Positions 8,312 to 17,776 of a stretch of DNA of 63,009 bases are shown piece by piece (the first letter of the stretch is position 1; each line of letters begins with the position of its first letter). The stretch spans positions 1 through 63,009 of the forward strand of contig NZ_VOOS01000007.1 of the NCBI RefSeq assembly GCF_007993035.1, written 5' to 3'. The stretch is from Vicingus serpentipes (GTDB lineage Bacteria > Bacteroidota > Bacteroidia > Flavobacteriales_E > Vicingaceae). The notes below the pieces were generated by a model. It saw only the letters and a list, made by a program, of their open reading frames with translations, was not told where the DNA came from and ran no database searches. Position numbers and translations under genes: made by a program.

Positions 8312-8716
8312 TTATAAATATTTTTGAATTGCCTCAGCAATTTCATCTGGAGCTGAACAAGGCTTCATAGTCGTTTTACTGATAAAAACCAGCGTAGTTT
8401 GTGCTTCATTTAGCAAATCACCCTTTTCATTAAACGTTTTATAAGTAAAATGAATACGAGCTTTAGGAACTTCTTTTATAGTAGTTTCTATCGTTAATTC
8501 ATCATCATAAAAAGCAGGTTTATAGTATTTTATAGAAAAATCTAATACTGGCAAAGCAATTCCTTCATCTTCCATTTGCTTATAACTAAAACCTAAACTA
8601 CGAATAGCTTCCACTCTTGCAACCTCAAAAAAAGCAGCATAATTACCATAATAACAATACCCCATCATATCCGTCTCTGAATATCTTACTCTTACTTTTG
8701 TTTTCGACACAAACAT
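8312..8716 (-). CDS. Acyl-CoA thioesterase, hot-dog fold (YbgC/4-hydroxybenzoyl-CoA thioesterase type)
   Basis: 134 residues. The N-terminal VRVRYSETDMMGYCYYGNY carries the family signature, with the catalytic Asp replaced in context as D-M-M-G-Y, followed by the long helix ending in VARVEAIRSLGFSY and the strand pattern of a hot-dog fold. Such proteins hydrolyse acyl-CoA thioesters in the cytoplasm. The gene lies upstream of arsR on the same strand; the ars operator sits in the 53-base gap between them, so ars transcription appears independent of it. Confidence 0.88.
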   Translation of the reverse strand: MFVSKTKVRVRYSETDMMGYCYYGNYAAFFEVARVEAIRSLGFSYKQMEDEGIALPVLDFSIKYYKPAFYDDELTIETTIKEVPKARIHFTYKTFNEKGDLLNEAQTTLVFISKTTMKPCSAPDEIAEAIQKYL

Positions 8717-8745
8717 ATCTTTACTTTAATTTTACATTTAATAAG

Positions 8746-8767
8746 ATTCAAATTTCTAAATTTGAAT
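8746..8767. promoter_or_regulatory. Inverted repeat with embedded -7 promoter element between divergent genes
   Basis: Perfect ten-base arms ATTCAAATTT (8746-8755) and AAATTTGAAT (8758-8767) with a CT centre. The plus strand contains TAAATTTG (8757-8764), an exact match to the Bacteroidota -7 consensus TAnnTTTG, about 20 bases before the start of the 5'-nucleotidase-domain lipoprotein. The arrangement fits an operator over a promoter, but no regulator is encoded alongside. Confidence 0.45.
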
Positions 8768-8785
8768 TCAATAAAAAAACTATAA

Positions 8786-9523
8786 TTGAATAAACTCCAT
8801 TTATACCTATCATTTCTTTTATTCAGCATTTTATTTGCTTGCTCTAATAAAATTAAATATGTATCAAATAATTCTTCTATAAGTATTGATACAACTTTAA
8901 GCAACTACAAAAATGCTACAGAACTCATCACTCCTTACAAAACAGCTTTAGATGCTGAAATGAATGAAGTTTTAGTAATTTCAGCAGAAGAATTTCCTAA
9001 AGAAAAAGGCAAACCAGAAACTAAACTAGGAAACTTGGTAGCCGATTTAAGTTTAGAAATAGCAACCGAAATTTATAATGATAGTATCGATTTTTGCTTA
9101 TTAAACTTTGGAGGCTTAAGAACCTCTTTACCAAAAGGAGAAATCACTATAGGAAAAATATTTGAACTAATGCCTTTTGAAAATGAGTTGGTTGTTTTAA
9201 CATTAAATAAGGATAGCTTAAAATCATTAATTCATTACTTAAACAGTGTTGGAGGACAGCCAATTTCTGGAAATATTTCCTTTAAATTTTCAGGTAAAGA
9301 ATTTATCTTAGATGAAAATCTATTCCCAAATAATTACGTAAAAGTTTTAACTTCCGACTATCTAGCAGGTGGTGGCGATAAAATGAATTTTTTCTTAAAC
9401 CCAATAAAAACAGAAAAAGTAAACATCAAACTTCGTGATGCCATTATTAAATATTGCATCCAAGAAAATTCAAAAGGGAATAAATTAACTAGCAACATAG
9501 ATGGGAGGATAACTTTTGAGTAG
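8786..9523 (+). CDS. Lipoprotein with 5'-nucleotidase C-terminal domain (one half of a split UshA-like enzyme)
   Basis: 245 residues from a TTG start; no in-frame ATG would keep the signal sequence. The N-terminus is a lipoprotein signal with lipobox L-F-A-C19. The remainder matches the substrate-binding 5_nucleotid_C domain: LGNLVADLSLEI, the LNFGGLRTSLPKGEIT segment, then VLTSDYLAGGGDKMNFF with the Y-L/GGD motif near the end. In UshA this domain follows the metallophosphoesterase domain in one chain. Here the metal-binding domain is encoded separately just downstream with an eight-base overlap, so the two proteins likely work together at the cell envelope in nucleotide hydrolysis. Confidence 0.88.
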   Translation: MNKLHLYLSFLLFSILFACSNKIKYVSNNSSISIDTTLSNYKNATELITPYKTALDAEMNEVLVISAEEFPKEKGKPETKLGNLVADLSLEIATEIYNDSIDFCLLNFGGLRTSLPKGEITIGKIFELMPFENELVVLTLNKDSLKSLIHYLNSVGGQPISGNISFKFSGKEFILDENLFPNNYVKVLTSDYLAGGGDKMNFFLNPIKTEKVNIKLRDAIIKYCIQENSKGNKLTSNIDGRITFE

Positions 9524-10451
9524 TAGAAGACAATTCATAAAACAAATTTTTATTGCTGGTGGCGGATTAGTTTCGTTGCATGCAATTCCTTTTAGTAGTT
9601 ATGCCTTATCTAAAGATGAAGCTACAAAAATTACCATTTTACACACTAACGATGTACACAGCCACATCGAACCTTTTCCAAGCAACGATCCTAAATACCC
9701 TAATCTTGGTGGAGCAGCCAGAAGAGCTGCTTTAATTGAAAAAATTAGAGCTAGTGAGCAAAATGTATTATTATTAGATGCAGGCGACATTTTTCAAGGC
9801 ACACCCTACTTCAATAAATTTGAAGGTGAAATTGACTTTAAACTCATGAGTTTAATGCAATATGATGCTGCTACAATTGGAAATCATGATTTTGACAATG
9901 GGATTGAAGGATTACAAAAAATGTTACCTCACGCCAACTTTCCTTTTATAAATGCAAACTACAATTTTGACAATACTATCTTAAAAGGAGAAATTATTCC
10001 TCATAAGATATTTATTAAAGACAATATTAAAATTGGTGTTTTTGGAGTTGGTGTTGAATTAGATGGCCTAGTAAGTAAAGAATTGTACAAAGAAACTATC
10101 TACAACAACCCTATAACAATTGCCAATAAAAAAGCAGCTTTCTTAAAAAATGAAGAACATTGCGACTTAGTTATTTGTTTATCTCATTTAGGGTATGAAT
10201 ATAAAAGTAATAAGGTTTCTGATCTTATTCTTGCAAGGGAAACAACTAATATTGATTTAATTATTGGTGGACATACTCACACTTTTTTAACTCAGCCTAC
10301 AGAAATTAAAAATAATGTTAAAAAAAGAGTATTAATTAACCAAGTTGGATGGGCAGGAATTAATTTAGGTCGTATCGATTTTTTCATAACTCCCAATAAA
10401 TCTGCAAACTACTTCCAGTCTAGTGTACAAGCAATTGAAGTTAATTTTTAA
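9516..10451 (+). CDS. Secreted metallophosphoesterase, catalytic half of a split 5'-nucleotidase
   Basis: 311 residues from a TTG start overlapping the preceding gene by eight bases. The N-terminus is a textbook twin-arginine signal, S3-R-R-Q-F-I-K9, followed by a hydrophobic segment and an A-type cleavage region. The metallophosphoesterase motifs are in order: D46-x-H48 in HTNDVHSH, GDIFQGTPYF, GNHDFDNG, and GGHTHTF toward the C-terminus. No 5_nucleotid_C domain follows. Export in folded, metal-loaded form by Tat while its partner travels as a lipoprotein is what the signals suggest. Likely reaction: release of phosphate from nucleotides in the periplasm. Confidence 0.9.
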   Translation: MSSRRQFIKQIFIAGGGLVSLHAIPFSSYALSKDEATKITILHTNDVHSHIEPFPSNDPKYPNLGGAARRAALIEKIRASEQNVLLLDAGDIFQGTPYFNKFEGEIDFKLMSLMQYDAATIGNHDFDNGIEGLQKMLPHANFPFINANYNFDNTILKGEIIPHKIFIKDNIKIGVFGVGVELDGLVSKELYKETIYNNPITIANKKAAFLKNEEHCDLVICLSHLGYEYKSNKVSDLILARETTNIDLIIGGHTHTFLTQPTEIKNNVKKRVLINQVGWAGINLGRIDFFITPNKSANYFQSSVQAIEVNF

Positions 10452-10455
10452 TTGA

Positions 10456-10499
10456 GAAAAAACTTTTAAAAAAACAATACTAAAAAAGTTTTTTTTTTC
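10456..10499 (+). terminator. Weak AT-only hairpin with T run
   Basis: A-rich left arm AAAAAACTTTT and T-rich right part AAAAGTTTTTT close to the stop of the metallophosphoesterase gene, ending in ten T residues. Almost all pairs are A-T, so this is a tentative terminator only. Confidence 0.35.
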
Positions 10500-10682
10500 A
10501 CTTTTTTATTCAAATATTTGTTAGAGTTAAAAACGATGGTAATTTTTTCGACGAACCCATTGATTTTGAAAGAGTTTTAGTAAATTTAAGGTATTAATTA
10601 TTTATTAACACACGATTATTAAAATCTCAAACTAAGAATTTTATAATATTATTAACGAATAAAAAATAAGGAGTTTTTTACA

Positions 10683-12116
10683 ATGAAGAAAGATTTTACA
10701 ACGATATGGGAAAACAGCCTTCAAATCATTAAAGACAATGTTAGCTTACAAAGCTATAAAACATGGTTTGAGCCTATAACCCCTATCAAGTTGAAAGATA
10801 AAGTCTTAACAATTCAGGTACCGAGCCAATTTTTTTATGAGTGGTTAGAGGAACACTACGTTAATATTCTTAAAAAAACCATTAAAAAGGAATTAGGCCC
10901 AGAAGGAAGATTAGAGTATAGCATTGTAATGGAAAACAACCAGAGCAATACTAAACCATACACTGTAAAAATTCCAGCAACTAACAGACAGGCAACTAAG
11001 AATAATCCTGTTACTATGCCAATTGATTTAAATAAAGATAAGTCAATCAGAAACCCATTCATTATACCAGGTTTAAAGAAAATTAATGTTGATTCTCAAT
11101 TAAATCCAAACTACTCATTCAAAAATTTTGTTGAGGGTGATTGTAATCGTTTAGCAAGATCAGCAGGATTTGCGGTAGCAAAAAATCCAGGAGGAACAGC
11201 ATTTAATCCACTTTTAATTTATGGTGGCGTTGGTTTAGGAAAAACACATTTAGCTCATGCAATTGGTATTGATGTTAAAAATAGATTTCCAAACAAAACT
11301 GTATTATACGTTTCTTCAGAAAAATTTACACATCAATTTATTGATGCTGTAAGAAATAACGAACACAATGATTTTATTCATTTCTATCAAATGATAGATG
11401 TATTAATTATTGATGATGTTCAATTCTTTGCAGGAAAAGCGAAAACACAAGATGTTTTCTTTCACATATTCAACCATTTACACCAATCAGGAAAACAAAT
11501 TATTTTAACAGCAGATAAAGCACCTGTTGAAATTATTGGAATGGAACAGCGTTTATTATCCCGTTTCAAATGGGGATTAGCTGCTGATTTACAAGCTCCT
11601 GAATTGGAAACTCGTATTGCAATTTTAGAAATGAAAATGTACAACGAAGGATTAGAATTACCTAAAGATGTTGTAGAATATATTGCATACAGCATTACAA
11701 CAAATGTTAGGGAATTAGAAGGTGCTTTAATTTCTATTTTAGCTCAAGCTTCGCTTAATAAAAAAGCAATTACAATTGATTTGGCTCGCCAAATGGTTGA
11801 CAAATTTGTTAAGAATACAGCTAGAGAAGTTTCTATTGATTATATACAAAAAGTTGTTTGTGACTATTTCGATATGGGCATTGATACACTAAAATCGAAA
11901 ACAAGAAAAAGAGAGGTAGTACAAGCAAGACAAATTGCAATGTATTTCTCTAAGCAAATGACAAAATCTAGTTTAGCAACAATTGGAATGCACTGCGGAG
12001 GAAAAGACCACGCAACTGTATTGCACGCATGCAAAACTGTAAATAACTTAATGGATACCGACAAAAGATTTAGAGGTTACATTGAGGATTTGAAAAAGAA
12101 AATAAGTTTACAATAA
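10683..12116 (+). CDS. dnaA: Chromosomal replication initiator protein DnaA
   Basis: 477 residues with all four DnaA domains. Domain I opens with TTIWENSLQIIKDNVSLQSY, and a variable linker covers about 85-140. The AAA+ domain III has Walker A GGVGLGKT (181-188), Walker B LIIDDVQF (241-248) and the sensor/arginine-finger region around MEQRLLSRF (287-295). Domain IV has the DNA-binding signature GGKDHATVLHA (439-449). It binds DnaA boxes at oriC and melts the origin. I found no clear cluster of TTATCCACA boxes in the 231 bases upstream, and dnaN is not adjacent, so oriC is probably elsewhere. Confidence 0.97.
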   Translation: MKKDFTTIWENSLQIIKDNVSLQSYKTWFEPITPIKLKDKVLTIQVPSQFFYEWLEEHYVNILKKTIKKELGPEGRLEYSIVMENNQSNTKPYTVKIPATNRQATKNNPVTMPIDLNKDKSIRNPFIIPGLKKINVDSQLNPNYSFKNFVEGDCNRLARSAGFAVAKNPGGTAFNPLLIYGGVGLGKTHLAHAIGIDVKNRFPNKTVLYVSSEKFTHQFIDAVRNNEHNDFIHFYQMIDVLIIDDVQFFAGKAKTQDVFFHIFNHLHQSGKQIILTADKAPVEIIGMEQRLLSRFKWGLAADLQAPELETRIAILEMKMYNEGLELPKDVVEYIAYSITTNVRELEGALISILAQASLNKKAITIDLARQMVDKFVKNTAREVSIDYIQKVVCDYFDMGIDTLKSKTRKREVVQARQIAMYFSKQMTKSSLATIGMHCGGKDHATVLHACKTVNNLMDTDKRFRGYIEDLKKKISLQ

Positions 12117-12145
12117 TATATATTGATATTTATTTTGCACTAACT

Positions 12146-12179
12146 AAACAGGAATCAACTCAAGATTCCTGTTTTTTTT
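12146..12179 (+). terminator. Rho-independent terminator of dnaA
   Basis: Eleven-pair stem AAACAGGAATC / GATTCCTGTTT (12146-12156 with 12164-12174), seven-base loop, followed by T residues. It lies 29 bases after the dnaA stop. Confidence 0.88.
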
Positions 12180-12324
12180 AAGCTAAAAATTTGAGCTTTT
12201 TAAAAAAAGAACATAAAACTCCCCAACATTATAAACCCCTTGACAAAAAAAGTCAGTCACGATTATTTTACATATTAATTGCTATAATTGTTGGAACGTT
12301 ACTTTACATTTTATCTTTTTACTT

Positions 12325-12789
12325 ATGACAAAAGTTTTATTTGTTTGTTTAGGAAACATCTGCCGTTCGGCAATGGCACAAGGAATTTTAGAACACAAAA
12401 TAAAAGAACTAAATTTACCAATAACTGTAGATTCGGCAGGAACATCTTCTTACCATATTGGTGATGCACCTGATAAAAGAATGCAAGCAAAAGGACTAGA
12501 ATACAATATCGATATTTCACAACAACAAGCAAGACAATTCACAACTAGAGATTTTGAAGGCTTTGATTATATATTTGCAATGGACAGTTCAAATTATAAC
12601 GATATTGTAGCACTTGCAAAAACTGAAAAAGATAAACTGAAAGTAAGTTTGTTTTTAAATCAATCTTCTCCTAACCAAAACAAAAGTGTACCTGATCCAT
12701 ACTATGGAGGAGAGCAGGGTTTTGAAGACGTTTACCAAATGCTTGATATTGCTTGCGATGCTTTTATAAAAAATTTAAACAATGAATAA
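12325..12789 (+). CDS. Low-molecular-weight protein tyrosine phosphatase
   Basis: 154 residues. The P-loop C8-LGNIC-R14-S follows the first strand, and the general-acid motif is D124-P in SVPDPYYGG, followed by the family-typical G-x-x-G-F-x-x-V-Y segment. Unlike the ArsC at 6008-6397 it lacks the second redox cysteine pair, so it is an ordinary LMW-PTP. In polysaccharide systems this family (Wzb) removes phosphate from BY-kinases such as Wzc. A Wzc-type kinase exists 24 kb away, but a link between them is inference. It overlaps the next gene by eight bases. Confidence 0.92.
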   Translation: MTKVLFVCLGNICRSAMAQGILEHKIKELNLPITVDSAGTSSYHIGDAPDKRMQAKGLEYNIDISQQQARQFTTRDFEGFDYIFAMDSSNYNDIVALAKTEKDKLKVSLFLNQSSPNQNKSVPDPYYGGEQGFEDVYQMLDIACDAFIKNLNNE

Positions 12790-13489
12790 TACAGGAACTT
12801 TATATTTAATACCGGTTACTTTAGGAGAAACACCTATTAATCAAGTTATCCCTGAATTTAACTTTCAGTTAATTAACGAAATTGACACTTACATTGTTGA
12901 AAATATAAAAACTGCACGAAGATTTTTAAAACGTTCAGGTATTACGATCCCTATTGTTGATTTAACTTTTTACGAACTAAATAAACGAACACAATTAGAA
13001 GACTTAGCCAGTTTTATGAAACCTTTATTAGCTGGTAAAAATGTTGGCGTTTTATCGGAAGCTGGCTGTCCAGGTGTTGCTGACCCCGGGGCTGAAATTG
13101 TTGACATGGCTCAACAACGCGATATAAAAGTTGTTCCTTTAGTTGGCCCCTCTTCCATCCTTCTTTCGTTAATGGCGAGTGGATTTAACGGACAAAGTTT
13201 TTGTTTTAATGGCTATTTACCAAAAGAGCAAAAAGAAAGAGTTGCAAAACTTAAAGAATTAGAGCGAAGAGTTTATAACCAAAAACAAACACAACTTTTT
13301 ATTGAAACACCCTTTAGGAATGTAAATCTTTTTGAGGATGTGTTGAAAAATTTGAATGACAATACCAAATTATGTATTGCCATTGACATTACTTTGCCAA
13401 CAGAACAAATTATTACTAAATCAGTTATTGATTGGAAAACTACCAAAATTAACCTACACAAAAGGCCTTGTATATTTTTGATCGGATAA
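12782..13489 (+). CDS. SAM-dependent methyltransferase, RsmI-like tetrapyrrole methylase fold
   Basis: 235 residues. Recognisable blocks are GTLYLIPVTLGE at the start, VGVLSEAGCPGVADPGAEIV (the G-x-P-G-x-x-D-P-G signature) and VVPLVGPSSILLSLMASGF. This is the fold of RsmI, which 2'-O-methylates C1402 of 16S rRNA, but the protein is shorter than typical RsmI and lacks its C-terminal extension. In Bacteroidota a shorter paralog of this kind is common. Target RNA is therefore uncertain. It overlaps the phosphatase gene and probably forms a two-gene operon with it; its 3' end faces a convergent glycosyltransferase 19 bases away. Confidence 0.85.
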   Translation: MNNTGTLYLIPVTLGETPINQVIPEFNFQLINEIDTYIVENIKTARRFLKRSGITIPIVDLTFYELNKRTQLEDLASFMKPLLAGKNVGVLSEAGCPGVADPGAEIVDMAQQRDIKVVPLVGPSSILLSLMASGFNGQSFCFNGYLPKEQKERVAKLKELERRVYNQKQTQLFIETPFRNVNLFEDVLKNLNDNTKLCIAIDITLPTEQIITKSVIDWKTTKINLHKRPCIFLIG

Positions 13490-13508
13490 AACCATAAATA
13501 AAACTTAA

Positions 13509-14738
13509 TCAATTCAATTTTCTATCCATCTCTCGATAAAACACTAACAATTCTTGTTCTTTTTGTTTTTTATAACCCAACAATAACAACAAATCATTTG
13601 CTGCTTCTGTTACCAAAACATCAGGGTAATAATTATCTCGAGCAAAGTGCATATACTTTAATACCTTAAAGGCATTAAACCAATTGAAAAATAGTTTTAT
13701 AAAATGTATTTGGGTTGGACTGTTTTTCTTTATCTTTTCTAAGTTACCTTTAAAATTAATTTCAGCTAAATAGTCTTTTACAGATTGTGGAAATTCTACA
13801 TTATTTGAAATATACAATTCAGGAACCTTTTCACAAAACTGCTTTAAATCAATAAAAGACTTTATGCTATAAGATAAATGCTCTTTTTGCTGGTTATCAA
13901 GGTAATTTTGCATTGCTTTACCAGTTCCAAAAGGCACCCTATCTGACATCCTAGGTGATGGAATCACTTTGGTAGTAGTAATTTCAGTAAAATTTCCTAA
14001 AGGAATAATTTTCTGTAAAAAATAAAAGTCTTCACCTGCTTTGCGTTTGTTCATTCCATTTTGCTTTTGATAAACACTGTTTCTCACTGCCATACTGGAA
14101 CCTATGGTGTGAAAAGCATAAGGCAAGCCACAAAATTTTAATCCATTTTTATAATAGCGCAAATGCAACTCATATTCTTCAATGCCTTTATAAATATAAT
14201 CAGGGTATTTATCTCCTTTTAATGGATGCTCAAAATGTATGGAACAACCGGGAGTTTTGGGGTTGTTTTTAAAATGCTTTTCAATTTCTACCAAATAGTT
14301 TTGCTCACAAGTTGCATCTGCATCAAAACAAATAATAATTCCATCGGGTTTATTTATTTGCTCAAATCTTATAACTGCTTCATCCATCCCTATTTTTCTA
14401 GCCAAACCAACTCCTGCGTCTTTTTGTGGTAAGTTGGGCTCATCAATGAAATAAAAATCAATTCCTTTTTTTGAGTTTTCTTTTTTCCATTTCGATGCCT
14501 CTTCTATCGTTTGTTTGTTTTGTTCACGTACCAATTCATCTGCATTTTCAGCTGAATTAATTACTACAATAACCTCAACCCAACAATTTGGTAAATGGCA
14601 GTCATACAAACTATCTAGCGAAGCAATTAAATTAGGCTCATTATAACAAGGTATAACTACAATAATTCCTAAATTAGAATTAACCTGATTCTTAAGCAAC
14701 TGAGGTTTTACAGAATATTTTTGAAGATAATAATTCAT
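13509..14738 (-). CDS. Family 2 glycosyltransferase
   Basis: 409 residues with no membrane anchor visible. The GT-A fold starts at GIIVVIPCYNEPNLIASLDSL and the metal-binding DxD is in IICFDADATCEQNYL. A further conserved region, RKAGEDFYFLQKII, resembles the ED-x-x-F acceptor motif of processive or single-addition GT2 enzymes. Substrates cannot be told from sequence. The ATG directly abuts the uvrA stop codon, so it is cotranscribed downstream of uvrA, an unusual pairing that may simply reflect operon packing. Confidence 0.82.
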   Translation of the reverse strand: MNYYLQKYSVKPQLLKNQVNSNLGIIVVIPCYNEPNLIASLDSLYDCHLPNCWVEVIVVINSAENADELVREQNKQTIEEASKWKKENSKKGIDFYFIDEPNLPQKDAGVGLARKIGMDEAVIRFEQINKPDGIIICFDADATCEQNYLVEIEKHFKNNPKTPGCSIHFEHPLKGDKYPDYIYKGIEEYELHLRYYKNGLKFCGLPYAFHTIGSSMAVRNSVYQKQNGMNKRKAGEDFYFLQKIIPLGNFTEITTTKVIPSPRMSDRVPFGTGKAMQNYLDNQQKEHLSYSIKSFIDLKQFCEKVPELYISNNVEFPQSVKDYLAEINFKGNLEKIKKNSPTQIHFIKLFFNWFNAFKVLKYMHFARDNYYPDVLVTEAANDLLLLLGYKKQKEQELLVFYREMDRKLN

Positions 14739-17549
14739 CTATAACTTTTCCTTCAAATATTTCCCTGTAAAAGAGCCTTTACATTTTGTTAATTCCTCAG
14801 GAATTCCTTCAAAAAGAAGATATCCTCCATTCTCTCCACCATCTGGTCCTAAATCAATTACCCAATCGGCACACTTTACAACATCTAAGTTATGTTCAAT
14901 AACGATAATAGAGTGTCCAATTGCAATTAGAGCATTAAAGGCTTTTAATAGTTTTTTGATATCATGAAAATGAAGACCTGTAGTAGGTTCATCAAAAATA
15001 AATAACAAATTATTATTATCTCTCTTCCCTAAAAAAGAGGCTAATTTAACCCGCTGAGCTTCTCCTCCACTTAGCGTACTTGAAGATTGCCCCAAATGCA
15101 CATAACCTAAACCAACCTCTTGTAATGGTAGTAACTTTTGCACTATTTTATCTGCAATTTTATCACCGCTTTCTTCAAAAAATAAAATAGCTTCATCGAT
15201 TGTTAAATCTAAAATGTTTGAAATATGCTTTCCATGAAATTTAATTTCTAAAATTTCATTTTTAAAACGAGCTCCTTTACAATCTTCACACTTTAAATGA
15301 ATATCAGACATAAATTGCATTTCAACAGTAATCTCACCTTCTCCTTTACAAGCATCACATCTACCTCCATCAACATTAAATGAAAAATGAGATGGTTTTA
15401 AACCTCTTGCTTTAGCAAGCTTTTGGGATGAAAACAAACTTCGTATTTCATCGTAAGCTTTTACATAAGTAACAGGATTTGAACGAGAGGATTTACCAAT
15501 TGGATTTTGATTAATAAACTCTACTCCCGTTATACTTTTTATATCTCCACTTATTTTATCGATACTTCCTGATTGCTCGTTATAGCCATCAAACATCTTT
15601 TTTAATGACGGTAACAAACAGTTTTTTACTAATGAAGATTTTCCTGATCCACTTACACCAGTAATTACACTAAGCGTATGCAGTGGAAACTTAACATCAA
15701 CTCCTTTCAGGTTATTTTCTCTTGCACCTAAAATTTCAATGTACTTATTCCATTTTCTTCTTGTTTGTGGAACTTCTATTTTTTCTTTTCCACTAAAATA
15801 GTTTGCAGTTAAACTTGCATCACTTTTCACCAATTCTTGATAAGAACCTTGAAATACAAGCTCTCCACCAAGATGTCCTGCTTCTGGTCCTAAATCAATA
15901 ATTTCATCTGCAGCCTTAATTATATCTTCATCATGCTCTACAATCAATACTGTATTCCCAATATCTCTTAAGGTTTTTAATACTCCAATTAATTGCTCTG
16001 TATCCTTAGAATGCAAACCAATACTTGGTTCATCCAAAACATACATTGAACCTACTAAACTGCTTCCTAAAGAAGTGGCTAAATTTATTCTTTGCGATTC
16101 TCCTCCAGATAAAGTTGATGATAACCTATTTAAGGTTAAATAACCTAACCCTACATTATTTAAAAACCCTACCCTACTAGACAATTCTATCAATAAGCGA
16201 TTTGCAATTTCTGTATCCTCCTTATTTAACGCTTTTTTTAAAGAGTTAAAGTAATTATTCAGTTTTGAAATAGGCATTAATACTAAATCGGTAATTGTAT
16301 GATTATCAATTTTAACATAATTAGCATCTTTTCTTAATCTAGTTCCTTTACAGTCTGAACAAGTTGTTTTACCTCTATACCTCGAAAGCATTACTCGATA
16401 TTGAATCTTATAACTCTCACCTTCAACCATTTTAAAGAATTCGTTTAACCCTTTAAAATATTTATTTCCTTCCCATAACAATCGGTATTGCTTAGGTGTT
16501 AAATCATAAATTGGTTTATGTATTGGAAAATCAAACTTTGTAGATTGCATGATAAAATCATCTTTCCATGCTTGCATTTTTTCTCCTTTCCAACAAACTA
16601 TTGCATCTTCGTAAACTGATAAACTTTTGTTAGGCATTACTAGATCTTCATCTATTCCTATTACACTACCATATCCATCACAAGTTTTACAAGCGCCTAT
16701 AGGATTATTAAAACTAAAAAAATGTACGTTAGGCTCATGAAACTCTATTCCATCTAACTCAAATTTGTTGCTAAAGTTTTTAGTAATCAATTTATCATTA
16801 CTATCTGCTATAACAGTACAAATTCCTTTTCCTTCAAAAAAAGCGGTTTCAACACTATCGTAAATACGACTTAAATTATCAGTATCGCTCTTATCAATAG
16901 CAAAACGATCTATTAAAACATCAAGTTTTTCTTTATCTAAATCTTTTAAATCTATCTTATCTATTCGTTCTACTTTATTATTTAACCATAATCGAGTAAA
17001 ACCTTGTTGCTTTAATAATTCTAATTGTTTTGCTGGTTTTCTATCCTCAAAATAAATAGTAGTAATTAAAAAGGTTTTTGTTCCATTTTCATTTTTATTC
17101 AACCAATTCACCACATCATTTAACGTATCTCTTTTAACAATTTCACCAGAAACTGGAGAATAGGTTTTACCAATACGTGCAAATAATAATTTTAAATAAT
17201 CATAAATTTCGGTTGATGTTCCAACTGTAGAACGTTTATTAACTGTATTTACTTTTTGCTCAATTGCTATTGCTGGTGAAATCCCATAAATATGGTCTAC
17301 ATCTGGTTTTTCTAGTTTCCCTAAAAACTGTCTGGCATAAGATGATAAGCTCTCTACATATCTTCGCTGGCCTTCGGCAAACAAAGTATCAAATGCTAAA
17401 GAAGATTTACCAGAACCTGACAATCCAGTTATAACCGTTAATTTTTTTTGAGGAATAGCTACATCAATATTTTTTAAATTATGAACCCGAGCACCCTTAA
17501 CAATAATGTGCGTTTTTGTAGTTACTTCAGGCTTTTTGGTAGCTGCCAT
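14739..17549 (-). CDS. uvrA: Excinuclease ABC subunit A
   Basis: 936 residues. The first Walker A GLSGSGKSS is at 42-50, followed by the UvrA-specific FAEGQRRYVESLSSYARQF. Two ABC signatures, STLSGGESQRINLA and STLSGGEAQRVKLA, and the second Walker A GVSGSGKSS in the C-terminal half are present. The C-terminal zinc module has C-x2-C, 19 residues, C-x2-C (CDAC ... CEDC). This is the damage-recognition ATPase of nucleotide excision repair, loading UvrB onto DNA. Length and domain order are normal. Confidence 0.97.
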   Translation of the reverse strand: MAATKKPEVTTKTHIIVKGARVHNLKNIDVAIPQKKLTVITGLSGSGKSSLAFDTLFAEGQRRYVESLSSYARQFLGKLEKPDVDHIYGISPAIAIEQKVNTVNKRSTVGTSTEIYDYLKLLFARIGKTYSPVSGEIVKRDTLNDVVNWLNKNENGTKTFLITTIYFEDRKPAKQLELLKQQGFTRLWLNNKVERIDKIDLKDLDKEKLDVLIDRFAIDKSDTDNLSRIYDSVETAFFEGKGICTVIADSNDKLITKNFSNKFELDGIEFHEPNVHFFSFNNPIGACKTCDGYGSVIGIDEDLVMPNKSLSVYEDAIVCWKGEKMQAWKDDFIMQSTKFDFPIHKPIYDLTPKQYRLLWEGNKYFKGLNEFFKMVEGESYKIQYRVMLSRYRGKTTCSDCKGTRLRKDANYVKIDNHTITDLVLMPISKLNNYFNSLKKALNKEDTEIANRLLIELSSRVGFLNNVGLGYLTLNRLSSTLSGGESQRINLATSLGSSLVGSMYVLDEPSIGLHSKDTEQLIGVLKTLRDIGNTVLIVEHDEDIIKAADEIIDLGPEAGHLGGELVFQGSYQELVKSDASLTANYFSGKEKIEVPQTRRKWNKYIEILGARENNLKGVDVKFPLHTLSVITGVSGSGKSSLVKNCLLPSLKKMFDGYNEQSGSIDKISGDIKSITGVEFINQNPIGKSSRSNPVTYVKAYDEIRSLFSSQKLAKARGLKPSHFSFNVDGGRCDACKGEGEITVEMQFMSDIHLKCEDCKGARFKNEILEIKFHGKHISNILDLTIDEAILFFEESGDKIADKIVQKLLPLQEVGLGYVHLGQSSSTLSGGEAQRVKLASFLGKRDNNNLLFIFDEPTTGLHFHDIKKLLKAFNALIAIGHSIIVIEHNLDVVKCADWVIDLGPDGGENGGYLLFEGIPEELTKCKGSFTGKYLKEKL

Positions 17550-17776
17550 ATTGAATTTAGCTGTTAATTAGTGTTAAAAAATACGAAGTTACTCTTCTTT
17601 TTAGTAGATTTGAACCGAACAAAAAATAAAAAATAACGTAAGAGTACAATATCACAATTAAAATTACGTTACTAGATTATTACTAAAATTATACGCCTAT
17701 AAAATAATATTTACTTTTTTTTAAAAAATATAAGCCAAAGTGCTTTACATATTTATAACTAAATAAAGTAGATATT

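Noticed and set aside
8692-8904. Minus-strand ORF of 70 residues across the divergent promoter region
   Set aside because: It overlaps the start of the thioesterase and the nucleotidase-domain gene and has a low-complexity composition; no family resemblance.
10452-10682. Chromosomal origin upstream of dnaA
   Set aside because: Only one loose DnaA-box-like sequence and no box cluster or adjacent dnaN; an A/T-rich gap alone is not evidence of oriC.
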